From positions 1 to 64,000 of the forward strand of contig NZ_AYWX01000001.1 of the NCBI RefSeq assembly GCF_000502875.1: 64,000 nucleotides of DNA, read 5' to 3'. Made by a program: the position numbers and the translations under genes. This document shows, one piece after another, positions 1 to 7,840 of this stretch (its first letter is position 1; every line of letters begins with the position of its first letter). The notes beneath the pieces were generated by a model. It was given only the letters and a program-made list of their open reading frames with translations. It was not told the origin of the DNA and did no database searches. Origin of the DNA: Mesorhizobium sp. L2C084A000. Its GTDB lineage: Bacteria > Pseudomonadota > Alphaproteobacteria > Rhizobiales > Rhizobiaceae.

Positions 1-103
1 TTACCCGCGCCAAACGGCGTAACAGAAATGGTCGCGGCTCTAATCGCCACTGGATGACAGTTCAGTGGCAGGTCACCTCTAGGCATCATCAGTTGCAAGT
101 TGG

Positions 104-325
104 TTGCGCAAATCGGTCTGTCGTGCGCCAAGGCGAACGTGTGGCCAGATTAGCTCATGCGACGAGGCCCAGTGGTATCTCCACAACTGCTCGCGGGGCG
201 GCAAGCTGGACCGTGACGCCGACGGCATGGCCTGCGAGCCTTTGCTGAGACCGCGCTGGGCTTGTCCCAATGCCCATGGTCGAACGTCACCACAGCAACA
301 ACTAGGGTTGTCCCTCAACATGTAG
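104..325 (+). pseudogene. Excalibur-domain protein fragment
   Basis: Residues 13-47 of this short frame match an Excalibur-type Ca-binding module: a first Cys pair, the run SCDEAQWYLHNC, then the acidic loop LDRDADGMACE. Such modules usually sit at the C-terminus of secreted nucleases or in small exported proteins. Here the frame opens only with TTG, has an in-frame stop about 25 bp upstream and encodes no signal peptide. I therefore read it as the 3' remnant of a decayed or frameshifted gene rather than an intact one. Codons after the module run on without recognisable sequence. It lies at the left edge of the window inside the mobile element. A short intact cytoplasmic protein cannot be excluded. 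Confidence 0.45.
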
Positions 326-1315
326 CGGAAAAGTGGAGGCAATCTCGGGGCTGATCGGATGTTGGCCCATGCTACCCCCGGGTGCCGGCACGGATAAAAT
401 AGAGAAGGAGGGGCGCAACGCAGCTGCGCCTTCCCCAAAAAACCAGCGAAGTGACAGGTCACCAGCTGGAACTGCCCCGTACTACCTTACGTGCTTCGGT
501 TGATCCATTTTGTTCAAATACCGGGTGTCACGGCCACGTTGCTGAACCGGTTGCCTTGAGATCATTCTTTGAACGTCCTCTGTGAGTTCCTGAAGATCCC
601 TTTCGAACCTTCCATCATCATCTTCATCCCCCATTTCGTTGTGGATTTGAATTCACTCCAGACCTTTTCTCTGTTTAGCGTGTGGAAGGGCACTTGGCAC
701 TGATGTGCTACCTGGAGCGCGTTTGCTTCGCTGCCCACACCTCATCGAAACCGGCGCACATTGCGGCTCCAGCACCACGACATTGCTCTAACGCAACAAC
801 GCTCACTCAGGTATATTTTTCATGGGAATTATCTGAGAAAGAGGAATCCTCTTTCGCCTATTTTTTCAGTTTCCTGCACTACATATCTGATGGCAATCCC
901 ATCAATGTTAGAGTTTACATAGAGGAAATTACAATCCCACCTGTGTTCAAAAAAATTATCTGCGAGCGATACATATTCACGAAATTTCATCGACATCCTT
1001 TCGAGTTCGCCGCCAACACGCTTGCCGCGCCGGCTCGAGCTGTGAAATAGTCACCGCTGTCTCGCCTTTCGATGGGCAGATTAGACTTACCCTATAGTAT
1101 CGGCCAGAAAGGCCGAGCCCAGTCAGCTTGATACGCCGAATGTTGCCGCGAAAGACCTGTAGGCAGGAATCATCGCCTCGCAGTTGGGCCTAGGTCGCTG
1201 AACTGGGGTTGATACGACGAAGCCAGTCGGCGGTTGCACTGGTCCACTAGCTTTCTGCGAGATGCGCTGCCGAACGTGAGTGTTCCTCGCGTTCCGTACT
1301 ATTATTTCACGTGGC
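326..1315. other. Gene-poor 1 kb segment of the mobile element
   Basis: I see no convincing gene here. A 122-residue frame at 682-1050 (+) has irregular composition, no ribosome binding site and no domain. The part at about 800-1000 is clearly more AT-rich than its surroundings. A small hairpin (CGGCC, loop AGAAA, GGCCG) lies at 1101-1115. The stretch is downstream of the minus-strand replication genes and may contain their terminator or decayed DNA. Confidence 0.4.
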
Positions 1316-1801
1316 CTAGGCTGCCTCGACCTCTCTGAAATTCCGCCAGAGCCGATTGACTGCCGGAAATAGGTTGCTCACGCCCTCCAGCTGGGCGATA
1401 CGATCGCGTACGGCATCCTCGCTGATCACATCGAGCGGCATGCCCATGTGCTGGAGCCACAAAGCCGAGAACTGCCAGTCGCAACATTTCCCACCAGAGA
1501 GCCACTCGGCGATCTTGTCAGGGCGATAGTATATTCGATTGCCCTGCCCCCGACGCATCGGCTCGGTTGCGGGCCCCAAATCGCGCATTCTCCAATTCGC
1601 TAAGCTCTGGAGGCTGGCGCCAAGAAACCTTGCCGCGAGGCGAGATGGTATCGGGCGCCATGGAGGAAGGTTTGTCGTCATGGCAACCGAGAAGAAGTGC
1701 TTTACGTCGAGGTGTTTGGCGATCCCCTTCGGTGTCCAGCTGTCCAACTGTCCAACCTCTTTTTCTTCAAAGTGATAGCTAGAAGAGATACAAGTCTGCA
1801 T
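1316..1801 (-). CDS. Small helix-turn-helix protein of the mobile element
   Basis: 161 residues. The central part (about 52-100) reads like a MerR/excisionase-type DNA-binding helix-turn-helix: IPSRLAARFLGASLQSLANW followed by a basic wing ending in IYYRPDKIAEWL. The C-terminal 60 residues match no domain I recognise. It lies 23 bp downstream of the primase-helicase gene on the same strand, so it is probably the last gene of that operon. The ATG at 1801 has GGAG 9 nt upstream. A second ATG at 1681 would give 121 residues that still contain the whole DNA-binding part. Likely roles are excision factor or operon regulator; this is inferred from fold and position only. Confidence 0.65.
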   Translation of the reverse strand: MQTCISSSYHFEEKEVGQLDSWTPKGIAKHLDVKHFFSVAMTTNLPPWRPIPSRLAARFLGASLQSLANWRMRDLGPATEPMRRGQGNRIYYRPDKIAEWLSGGKCCDWQFSALWLQHMGMPLDVISEDAVRDRIAQLEGVSNLFPAVNRLWRNFREVEAA

Positions 1802-1824
1802 GGTCCGTTGCTCCGCGCACCTGG

Positions 1825-4218
1825 TCAGTTGGCCACTTGGACAGCCGCCGCGACAATCGGCATCAATCCCGATGTCATGACATCCACGTCTCTAGCCACC
1901 AGAGCAGTTCTGACCTCGTCGCTCGAAGCGTTTAGCCACCTTTCCACCTCCTGCCACGCCCAGACGTAGCCACGCGGCGATCTTCCAAGGCGCGGGACTG
2001 ATGTCTTAGTGCTCCGCTTGCAGTCACCGAGCTTTTTCAGGATCGGAGTGATCTGCTGCACGGTTACCGTTCGCCTCATGCGCTCTTCAACGGCGCTGGC
2101 CACATCTTCTGCCAGGTACACCTGACGATTGAACGGCGCCGAACCCGTTTCCCGAAGCTCAGTGATAACCTGTTCCAGAAGGGATGCGCTGGCCCGGATC
2201 AACTCTTCTTTGGCACCGGTAAGCGGCGGCTCTGCATTCGCGTCGAAGTCTGATAGATCGAGGTGGAGGAGATAGTGCTTGAAGGCCGCAACACTCTCGT
2301 CTGACATGCCTCCCTGCCAAAGTTCACTGTAGTATGCGTCCTCCCGTTTAGCGGCTTCCACCTTGCACACGAAGAGCCGCCGGTCGTCATGCTCGATGGC
2401 CATGGGCTTGTCGCTGTTGGTCATGATGATGATGCCGCGCGGCGTTCTCACGTTGAACGCATCAACCCCCTTGCGCTCGACGGACTGGATCTCCTCCGTG
2501 GTCCATCTCTTCAGGCGATTGTAAGCGGTCTTCAGCTCGTCGATCTGCAGTTCGTCGAGGGCTAGCAGACGAGTGTTTCCCAGCTCCGCCTGCCAACGCT
2601 CGCCTAGGATGCCACCGTACACCTCGCGAACATCGTTCTCATGAAACATGCGCTTTACGGCGCGCACCAAGAGGTTTTTGCCGACGCCTTGTTTAGATTG
2701 CAGCACGATAGCCGACTTGATCTTAGCAGCCGGCCGCTGGACGAGATGAGCAAGGTATTGGAGAACCCATTTCCTCTCGCCCTCGCCAGGCAAAAGATAG
2801 CGAAAATGGTCATGCCAGATCGAGGCGTCACCTTCCACCGCGGCGACGCCTCCGTCCTGCCAGGTGTTGAATGTCCGGATGCCATTTTCCTCGACGATGA
2901 GCTTGTCATTCCCAACCAGGAAGTCGTGTTCATCGGCCAAGCATGAGAGTGCCGAATTGCGGAAAGTGGTGCTGGCCAGCCGCTTCTTCTGCATATTCCG
3001 CGTGAAGGAGCGATCGAAATCGTCCTTCGTCTTGTCCCGTCCCGTCGAGATGTCAAAGAACAAACCAGTTTTGGCGTCGAGCACATATCGCCCCTGCAGT
3101 GGCACAAGCCCCGGTTCCGATTTTGCCAGCTGCACCGCGGTGCGAATCACCATTCCTTCACGGAACAGGCAGCCGTTGCACTCGGAGTTTGTTTCGGCAA
3201 TCGTCTCGCATAGCTTCGGGCGGTATTTACTGGCGTGATCCAGTTTGGCCTCCGCTTCGCGATATGAGTAGCGGGGATCACGGCTGGACAGATTGTGAAA
3301 ATACCGCCTCCCTTCCGGAATGTGCGCCAGAAGGTCCGCAGCATCCTTCCACTGCGGTTCTGTTAGGCGTTCGCTGCCCTCGTCACACCCTTTGAGAAAA
3401 CTACATCCGGAGATCATCGCCAGAGCTCCAGCAGCATTCTTGCAGGCATCTTCGTCGCCCGACATCATTTCCTGACGAAGCGTGTCGGCTAGTTGGTGCT
3501 CGCCGGAACGCGGCGAATTGTTGGAACTCGAAGCAACCCGATCCGCGACAACGTCTTCCAGTTGCTCAAGGGTCCAGAGCCGATCACTTGACGTGCCCAA
3601 GATGCGGACAGGCTTGGCCGGCTTAGTCTTAGGATTGAAAGTGCCGGGGACCCTCAGGACACGCGCGAGATCTGCGATAGGGTCCAACTTGAGGCCATGC
3701 CGTTCCCAAGTTATTCGGGCCTGCTCATACCACGCTGACCAGAGCCGCTGAATGCGGCTCCGATCGTCCTTGCTTTCCAAAAGCAGCGGCTGCTGAAACT
3801 GCCAGATCGGGTAGAGCCCTCCCCCAGAATGGATGACCAGAGTCGGCTCGGGCAGATCGGCTTCATTTAGCAGACCGAGCGCCTGTTCCTCGGTTTTGGG
3901 GAGGTTCGTGGCAGCGTGGACCCCCGTAGCCAGGTCGATGTCGAGCGCCAAGAAGGCGAGGGCACAGGCCGTGTCCCCTCGGCGCGTCTGTTCCTCAAAG
4001 GCTTGCTCGTCGTGGAGGGCCACCGCGAGATACCGATGAACGTTATCGGGCTGCGCTGCCAGGAAGTCGAAGACGATTTCCCGATCGGCGTATGGGAAGA
4101 CCGCATGCCGTCTACGTTCCCCCGACAGATCGCGTTCGAAGACAACCAGGTTTCCCCCGCTGTCCTGCCCGAACATCCGCTCGACGTAGTTCTTAATTTG
4201 TTTCCTGTCGGACTGCAT
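1825..4218 (-). CDS. Primase / SF3 helicase-like replication protein
   Basis: 797 residues with a two-part architecture. The N-terminal part has primase-polymerase features: an acidic motif ALDIDLATG at about 91-99, HSGGGLYPIW at 130-139 and a basic segment PGTFNPKTK near 191-199. The C-terminal part is a superfamily 3 (D5/DUF5906-like) helicase: Walker A QSKQGVGKN near residue 506, Walker B LLALDEL near 552 and the motif IIIMTNSDKP near 597 that carries the sensor Asn. Proteins of this design start replication of phages, plasmids and satellites by priming and unwinding at their own origin. It begins 6 bp after the preceding small gene and is followed by the HTH gene at 1801, so it sits mid-operon. 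I see no frameshift or loss of key residues, so it is probably functional. Confidence 0.85.
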   Translation of the reverse strand: MQSDRKQIKNYVERMFGQDSGGNLVVFERDLSGERRRHAVFPYADREIVFDFLAAQPDNVHRYLAVALHDEQAFEEQTRRGDTACALAFLALDIDLATGVHAATNLPKTEEQALGLLNEADLPEPTLVIHSGGGLYPIWQFQQPLLLESKDDRSRIQRLWSAWYEQARITWERHGLKLDPIADLARVLRVPGTFNPKTKPAKPVRILGTSSDRLWTLEQLEDVVADRVASSSNNSPRSGEHQLADTLRQEMMSGDEDACKNAAGALAMISGCSFLKGCDEGSERLTEPQWKDAADLLAHIPEGRRYFHNLSSRDPRYSYREAEAKLDHASKYRPKLCETIAETNSECNGCLFREGMVIRTAVQLAKSEPGLVPLQGRYVLDAKTGLFFDISTGRDKTKDDFDRSFTRNMQKKRLASTTFRNSALSCLADEHDFLVGNDKLIVEENGIRTFNTWQDGGVAAVEGDASIWHDHFRYLLPGEGERKWVLQYLAHLVQRPAAKIKSAIVLQSKQGVGKNLLVRAVKRMFHENDVREVYGGILGERWQAELGNTRLLALDELQIDELKTAYNRLKRWTTEEIQSVERKGVDAFNVRTPRGIIIMTNSDKPMAIEHDDRRLFVCKVEAAKREDAYYSELWQGGMSDESVAAFKHYLLHLDLSDFDANAEPPLTGAKEELIRASASLLEQVITELRETGSAPFNRQVYLAEDVASAVEERMRRTVTVQQITPILKKLGDCKRSTKTSVPRLGRSPRGYVWAWQEVERWLNASSDEVRTALVARDVDVMTSGLMPIVAAAVQVAN

Positions 4219-4224
4219 GCGGAC

Positions 4225-4590
4225 CTACCATGCCTTCCGAGAAAACAAGGTAGTCAGAAACCTGCGCGGATCTGCGTTGTCATAGTGTTCGAACTCACGA
4301 ATGCGCCGAGTGCGATCGTCTTTCAGAATGATATCGGCCGCTTGCCTTATATCGTCGTCACCTGCTTCCCGAGCTGCCCAGGATTTCCAGCTTGGAACGA
4401 ACGCCTTCGAAAACCAGTAATGTCCAGACGCAAAGGCGGGATGGGGCTTCGGGCCCAACCCTGCCTGTACCAGTTCGATGAGCGCTTGCTTGGTGATGTG
4501 AAGTTTTAGAGCTACCTTGTGGTCGACCATAAGATGTCTTTCGTACTTAGCCAAATATGGGAAGAGGTCTATGGGATTTTGTTCTTTCAT
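4225..4590 (-). CDS. Hypothetical small protein upstream of primase
   Basis: 121 residues from the ATG at 4590, which has AAGGCGG about 6 nt upstream; a longer frame to 4776 has no such signal. The segment at about residues 30-65 (VALKLHITKQALIELVQAGL) looks like a helix-turn-helix, suggesting DNA binding, but I do not recognise the family. The rest is charged and soluble, with no membrane segment. It ends 6 bp before the primase-helicase start, which strongly suggests co-transcription and perhaps an accessory role in origin recognition or control. The 215 bp upstream (4591-4805) contain no gene and may hold the promoter. Confidence 0.55.
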   Translation of the reverse strand: MKEQNPIDLFPYLAKYERHLMVDHKVALKLHITKQALIELVQAGLGPKPHPAFASGHYWFSKAFVPSWKSWAAREAGDDDIRQAADIILKDDRTRRIREFEHYDNADPRRFLTTLFSRKAW

Positions 4591-4805
4591 GTATTCCGCC
4601 TTTCGGTTCACCTGGCCGCTGCCAGTGGCGAACAGATGTTGACTACCGATGAGGGGAACAACCGAAGTGTGCTGCGTCGTGCTGCAGTCAGATCTCACCA
4701 CGAGGCGCGTGATGTGCGCAGGCCGCGAACCACACAAGTGCAGCCTTTTGGACGCCGAGCATTTGAAACTCGGCATCCATGACGCGCTACTAATGCTTGC
4801 TGGGA

Positions 4806-5306
4806 TCAGTGGCTCACATTTGGAGCTGCGACCATCACATCCAAATCGTACCGTCCGGCCCAGCTATATCCCCAGGCGATTGAAGTGGGCTTTGGAAGAT
4901 CCTCCAAACTGACCTCAGGGACACTTGCGTCCTCACAGGAAAGCAAGATGGTCTCGTGATCGGGAAGATCATCGACCAAGTGTGTGAGCCATGGGCGAAT
5001 GTGAAGGCTTTTGTCCCAGAGACTGAAAACTGCGAATGGACAGTTTTTGTAGACAAGCATGTGGCTGGCCTTCACCACCCTATGATAGAAAAAATCTTCG
5101 CCCGTCGAGAGGTAGACGCCTGCAGAGGGGATAGCGTCGTCCTCCTCCTCACGTCGACGCAAGATAGGCTCCTCAGGAAAGTGTGGTTCACCGTTTGTCG
5201 TGACCGGAGGTGGGAGCGCCCCATGCTCAGCCATTCGCAAAACGTTTTCTTTGAGCACACCAAGCAAGTCGGCAACTTCTGAGACTGTCAAATATTTGTC
5301 GGACAT
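4806..5306 (-). CDS. Excisionase/AlpA-like HTH protein with unknown C-terminus
   Basis: 166 residues. The first 35 form a typical MerR/Xis-type helix-turn-helix (YLTVSEVADLLGVLKENVLR, then a PPP wing), as in small excisionases and AlpA-like regulators. Residues 60-166 are acidic and tryptophan-bearing, and I do not recognise them. The start ATG at 5306 has AAAGGA 5 nt upstream. It is on the same strand as the primase operon, 215 bp upstream of the next gene. AlpA-like proteins in satellites regulate integrase or excision; whether this protein does so is inference. Confidence 0.6.
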   Translation of the reverse strand: MSDKYLTVSEVADLLGVLKENVLRMAEHGALPPPVTTNGEPHFPEEPILRRREEEDDAIPSAGVYLSTGEDFFYHRVVKASHMLVYKNCPFAVFSLWDKSLHIRPWLTHLVDDLPDHETILLSCEDASVPEVSLEDLPKPTSIAWGYSWAGRYDLDVMVAAPNVSH

Positions 5307-5542
5307 TGGTTTCCTTTCAATGGATGGTCCGACCCATTTGGTCCCGCCAAGCTCGTTCCGCTAGGCGCGTAATCCGCGATACTCTAGGGGAAGAGAACTC
5401 CGTCGAGATCGTCTCCGAGTGACCAATCCCGCCTGCGCCAAAACTTGAGCCAGGTCCAAGGGCCCAAACCCGACTGGTCAACTAGCCGCGGTAGCTGTGT
5501 CTATATCACTGCATGGACCAGGCGCCGGCGCCCCCACAAAAG

Positions 5543-5764
5543 TCAGTCGAGCTTCAGCCTCTTCGACCCTATCGCGTGAAGACACTGCGCTAGGAAGACA
5601 GCGCTGAAGCGTCCGCGTGACAGTTTGTTGCGGATGTTCGGCACCTTCTCCTCGACGCCGATGACAGCCAACTTCTCGGCCAAGTCGGCGTAGCTCAGAC
5701 CCTGAAGCTTTAGCTCGGCTTTCAACACCCCGCTGATCAGTCGCTCCCACTCGGCTTCGGTCAT
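5543..5764 (-). CDS. DUF6471-type small protein
   Basis: 73 residues from the ATG at 5764, with GGAG 9 nt upstream; a TTG 18 bp further upstream is less likely because it overlaps that ribosome site. The sequence ELKLQGLSYADLAEKLAVIG, followed by a central NKLSRGRF and FLAQCLHAIG, fits the DUF6471 family as I recall it. This is a small helical, phage-repressor-like fold found in mobile DNA of Proteobacteria. The spacing of helices suggests an XRE-like DNA-binding protein. It is divergent from the gene at 5888, with 123 bp between them, as for a switch regulator. The regulatory role is inferred. Confidence 0.7.
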   Translation of the reverse strand: MTEAEWERLISGVLKAELKLQGLSYADLAEKLAVIGVEEKVPNIRNKLSRGRFSAVFLAQCLHAIGSKRLKLD

Positions 5765-5818
5765 CCGAACATTCTCCAGCAAAAAATCTTTGGCGGCCTA
5801 TTGAAGGCAATTTTGCGC

Positions 5819-5840
5819 CACTTATGTATCGCATATAGTG
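5819..5840. promoter_or_regulatory. Imperfect palindrome between divergent element genes
   Basis: A 22-bp dyad (CACTTAT... to ...ATATAGTG) lies in the 123 bp between the DUF6471-like gene and the plus-strand gene at 5888. A -10-like CATATAG overlaps it. This is where an operator for a small repressor would be expected. The dyad is short and imperfect, so confidence is low. Confidence 0.25.
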
Positions 5841-5887
5841 CAAACACACCGTATACGATCAACTACCAATCCCAAGGAACTCACAAC

Positions 5888-6106
5888 ATGACCATCGACC
5901 AGACAACGGCAAAAGTGCTGACCGACCTTCTTCGCGAACTCTCCTCGGAACTGGACCTTCATCACGAAGATGAAGAGTTTACAGCCCTTAAATCAACGAT
6001 TGAAACGCTGCGAAGCGCTGCCACCCTGATGACGGACGCCGGCCACAAGACCCCTGAAGTCTATCACCATGTCATGCGCCGCTTCGAACGGGCGACTCGT
6101 TCCTAA
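5888..6106 (+). CDS. Hypothetical 72-residue protein
   Basis: The ATG at 5888 is preceded by AAGGAACTCACAAC, giving an AAGGA ribosome site at suitable spacing; the longer frame from 5801 lacks one. The protein is short, acidic and predicted helical (EDEEFTALKSTIETL), with no Cys, membrane segment or known motif. It is divergent from the DUF6471-like gene and 54 bp upstream of a second hypothetical gene on the same strand, so the two may form a small operon. I do not recognise the family. Confidence 0.6.
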   Translation: MTIDQTTAKVLTDLLRELSSELDLHHEDEEFTALKSTIETLRSAATLMTDAGHKTPEVYHHVMRRFERATRS

Positions 6107-6160
6107 CATAGCCGAAGCCAAACTTCACGGCGTCCAGCCTTCCTCCTCAAAGGACTTTCA

Positions 6161-6847
6161 ATGACCAAACTGTTCGACCCGTTCATCTCGAGCTCCGACT
6201 ATCTGGCCCTGGCGCGTGATCGCGACCGGACCGGAACATCCAGACTACACGAGGATCTCTCCCAAATGCTCGACAACGACTACGCCTGCGGCCTAAACCA
6301 AGAACACGTCGATGTCCTTATCTATCCCGCCAACTGGAGCTCCGCCGTACGCGATGAGAACAGGAAACCGCGGGCCTATCTCCACGCAAGGGTTAACCAA
6401 AAGGGAAACGCGGAGGTTAACTGGGCGCGAGGCGACCACGAAGTCGTTTATGAAAATGACTTTCTGGCCAGGTACGTGAGCGCGGCTCAGTCCGCCGCCT
6501 CGGTCACAGGGCGAGGCATCGGGGAACTGATGTGGTGGAAGGGCTTCGAGCTTCTGGTCAGCAATGCAATTATCCGCAGATCGCCTGTAGCCACCGCGCT
6601 CCTGTACGCCCACGCCGCCAGCCTCAACGAGCTCGCATCCGTCCTTGCCCAACACGTCAATCTGGTCGGCGCAATGGCGCTCAAGTTCACCTATCAGGAT
6701 GGCGAAATAACCTCGGCGGACTTCATGTCGACCATCCCGCCTGATCGGCTCCGAGAGATAATCCAGGAGCGGGGCCGGCGGAAGGCGGCAATGCTTCGAG
6801 AGGCCGTCGCACGCATCGCGAAGTTTGATCCTGAGGATCCTGAATGA
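6161..6847 (+). CDS. Hypothetical element protein, 228 residues
   Basis: A soluble protein starting MTKLFDPFISSSDYLALA; AAAGGAC lies just upstream of the ATG. It contains aromatic-rich segments (ELMWWKGFELL near 126-136), an Ala-rich helix (about 145-165) and a charged C-terminal helix ending IAKFDPEDPE. No catalytic motif or transmembrane region is visible and I do not recognise the family. It follows the 72-residue gene by 54 bp, probably in one transcript, and precedes a gene-free stretch before the recombination genes. As an unrecognised accessory gene of a satellite-like element it could carry a cargo function, but nothing in the sequence shows one. Confidence 0.6.
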   Translation: MTKLFDPFISSSDYLALARDRDRTGTSRLHEDLSQMLDNDYACGLNQEHVDVLIYPANWSSAVRDENRKPRAYLHARVNQKGNAEVNWARGDHEVVYENDFLARYVSAAQSAASVTGRGIGELMWWKGFELLVSNAIIRRSPVATALLYAHAASLNELASVLAQHVNLVGAMALKFTYQDGEITSADFMSTIPPDRLREIIQERGRRKAAMLREAVARIAKFDPEDPE

Positions 6848-7402
6848 TCCTCTGCCACCTCTTCCTCCTTCTTCAGGCACCCGATGTTTTTCCAATGGCT
6901 TCGGTGTCACGTCCGCCCCCGGCTCTCGCAGCGTTCTTCGAATCTGCCGATTGACAGTCGTACCTAAAAAGCTCCACCGACATCACGTGGGCGACACCTT
7001 CTCGGCCGAGCTTTCCCAATGCAGGCCCGAGGAGCGATGGCACAACCAGCTGGATTTTGGGCTGGCATTTCCGTGCTGCAGCTCGGCCGCCGGCCTGAAC
7101 GTTTTGGAACCAGCTAGGCCGCAGATCTTTCGATCACCTGCGCGCCTGGTACCGGACAGGGGAAGGTGTACACGATATCCTGTGCTGATCGGTCGGGTTT
7201 GCTTGGGAATGGACCTATCTATGGCCCGCAAAAATTTTTGCTTTTTCGGGTAATAGCACTCGCCGCCGGACGGTCCGGGGCAAAGAAAAGCACTCCCCCT
7301 ATAGTACCACGCCCAAGGCCCATAGAACCGTATTGTCCAACGAACTAGATCAGGCTGGCCCCGCCATCAATGGCCTCCACACACCAGCGTGTTTTCTGAT
7401 CT
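6848..7402. other. Gene-free stretch before the recombination module
   Basis: No gene is supported here. A 142-residue frame at 6825-7253 (+) overlaps the end of the preceding gene and has the Pro/Arg/Ser-rich composition of a chance frame. A short AT-rich run (AAAAATTTTTGC) occurs at about 7229-7240. The stretch may hold the promoter for the xis/int pair; I found no clear -35/-10 set. Confidence 0.35.
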
Positions 7403-7840
7403 GTGACCAACCGCATTTTTGAGAATAGCCATCACCCCGACCAAAGCGCCCCGCTCCGGCTGGACATAGCCGCTCGCATCGCTTTCCCCGACGGTACGAT
7501 GGGGGCACCAGGGCTGCGCAAGGAGCGGGATGCTGGCCGACTTGTAACAGAGATGATCGCGGGGAAGGAGTATGTCACCTTGGCCGCGATCGCCGAGATG
7601 AGGGAAAGATGTCGAGGACTTCGAAAGGGGCACGCCTCGTCTGGCGGGACGAAAGCAGGAAGCAGGACGGATCCCTACGGAGCCGCGCCGGCTGGTTCAT
7701 TCGTGACGGCAACACCTTCGTCAGCGCTTGCGGCGGCACTGGCAACCGCGAACGCGCTGAAAAACGGCTTGCCAGCTACATCACCGAAAAGTACGAGCCG
7801 GTCCGCGAGCGCAGTCGTGATCCCGCTACGGTCGCAATAG
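7403..7840 (+). CDS. Excisionase-like small protein overlapping integrase
   Basis: 145 residues; about residues 17-72 (RLDIAARIAFPDG, then GLRKERDAGRLVTEMIAGKE, then a second helix ending EMRERCR) resemble the small xis-like proteins commonly encoded just upstream of tyrosine recombinases in Rhizobiales. The pattern is a short helix-turn-helix followed by a basic wing. The frame then continues for 232 bp inside the integrase gene in another phase, giving a low-complexity Ala/Ser/Arg tail that is probably a by-product of integrase coding. The start is a GTG with no strong ribosome site seen. Expected role: directing excision or regulating int. The homology statement rests on memory of the family pattern, not a search. 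Confidence 0.6.
   Translation: MTNRIFENSHHPDQSAPLRLDIAARIAFPDGTMGAPGLRKERDAGRLVTEMIAGKEYVTLAAIAEMRERCRGLRKGHASSGGTKAGSRTDPYGAAPAGSFVTATPSSALAAALATANALKNGLPATSPKSTSRSASAVVIPLRSQ

Noticed and set aside
682-1050. 122-residue open frame in the mobile element
   Set aside because: No ribosome site, no domain and changing composition along its length; it looks like chance coding in an AT-rich patch.
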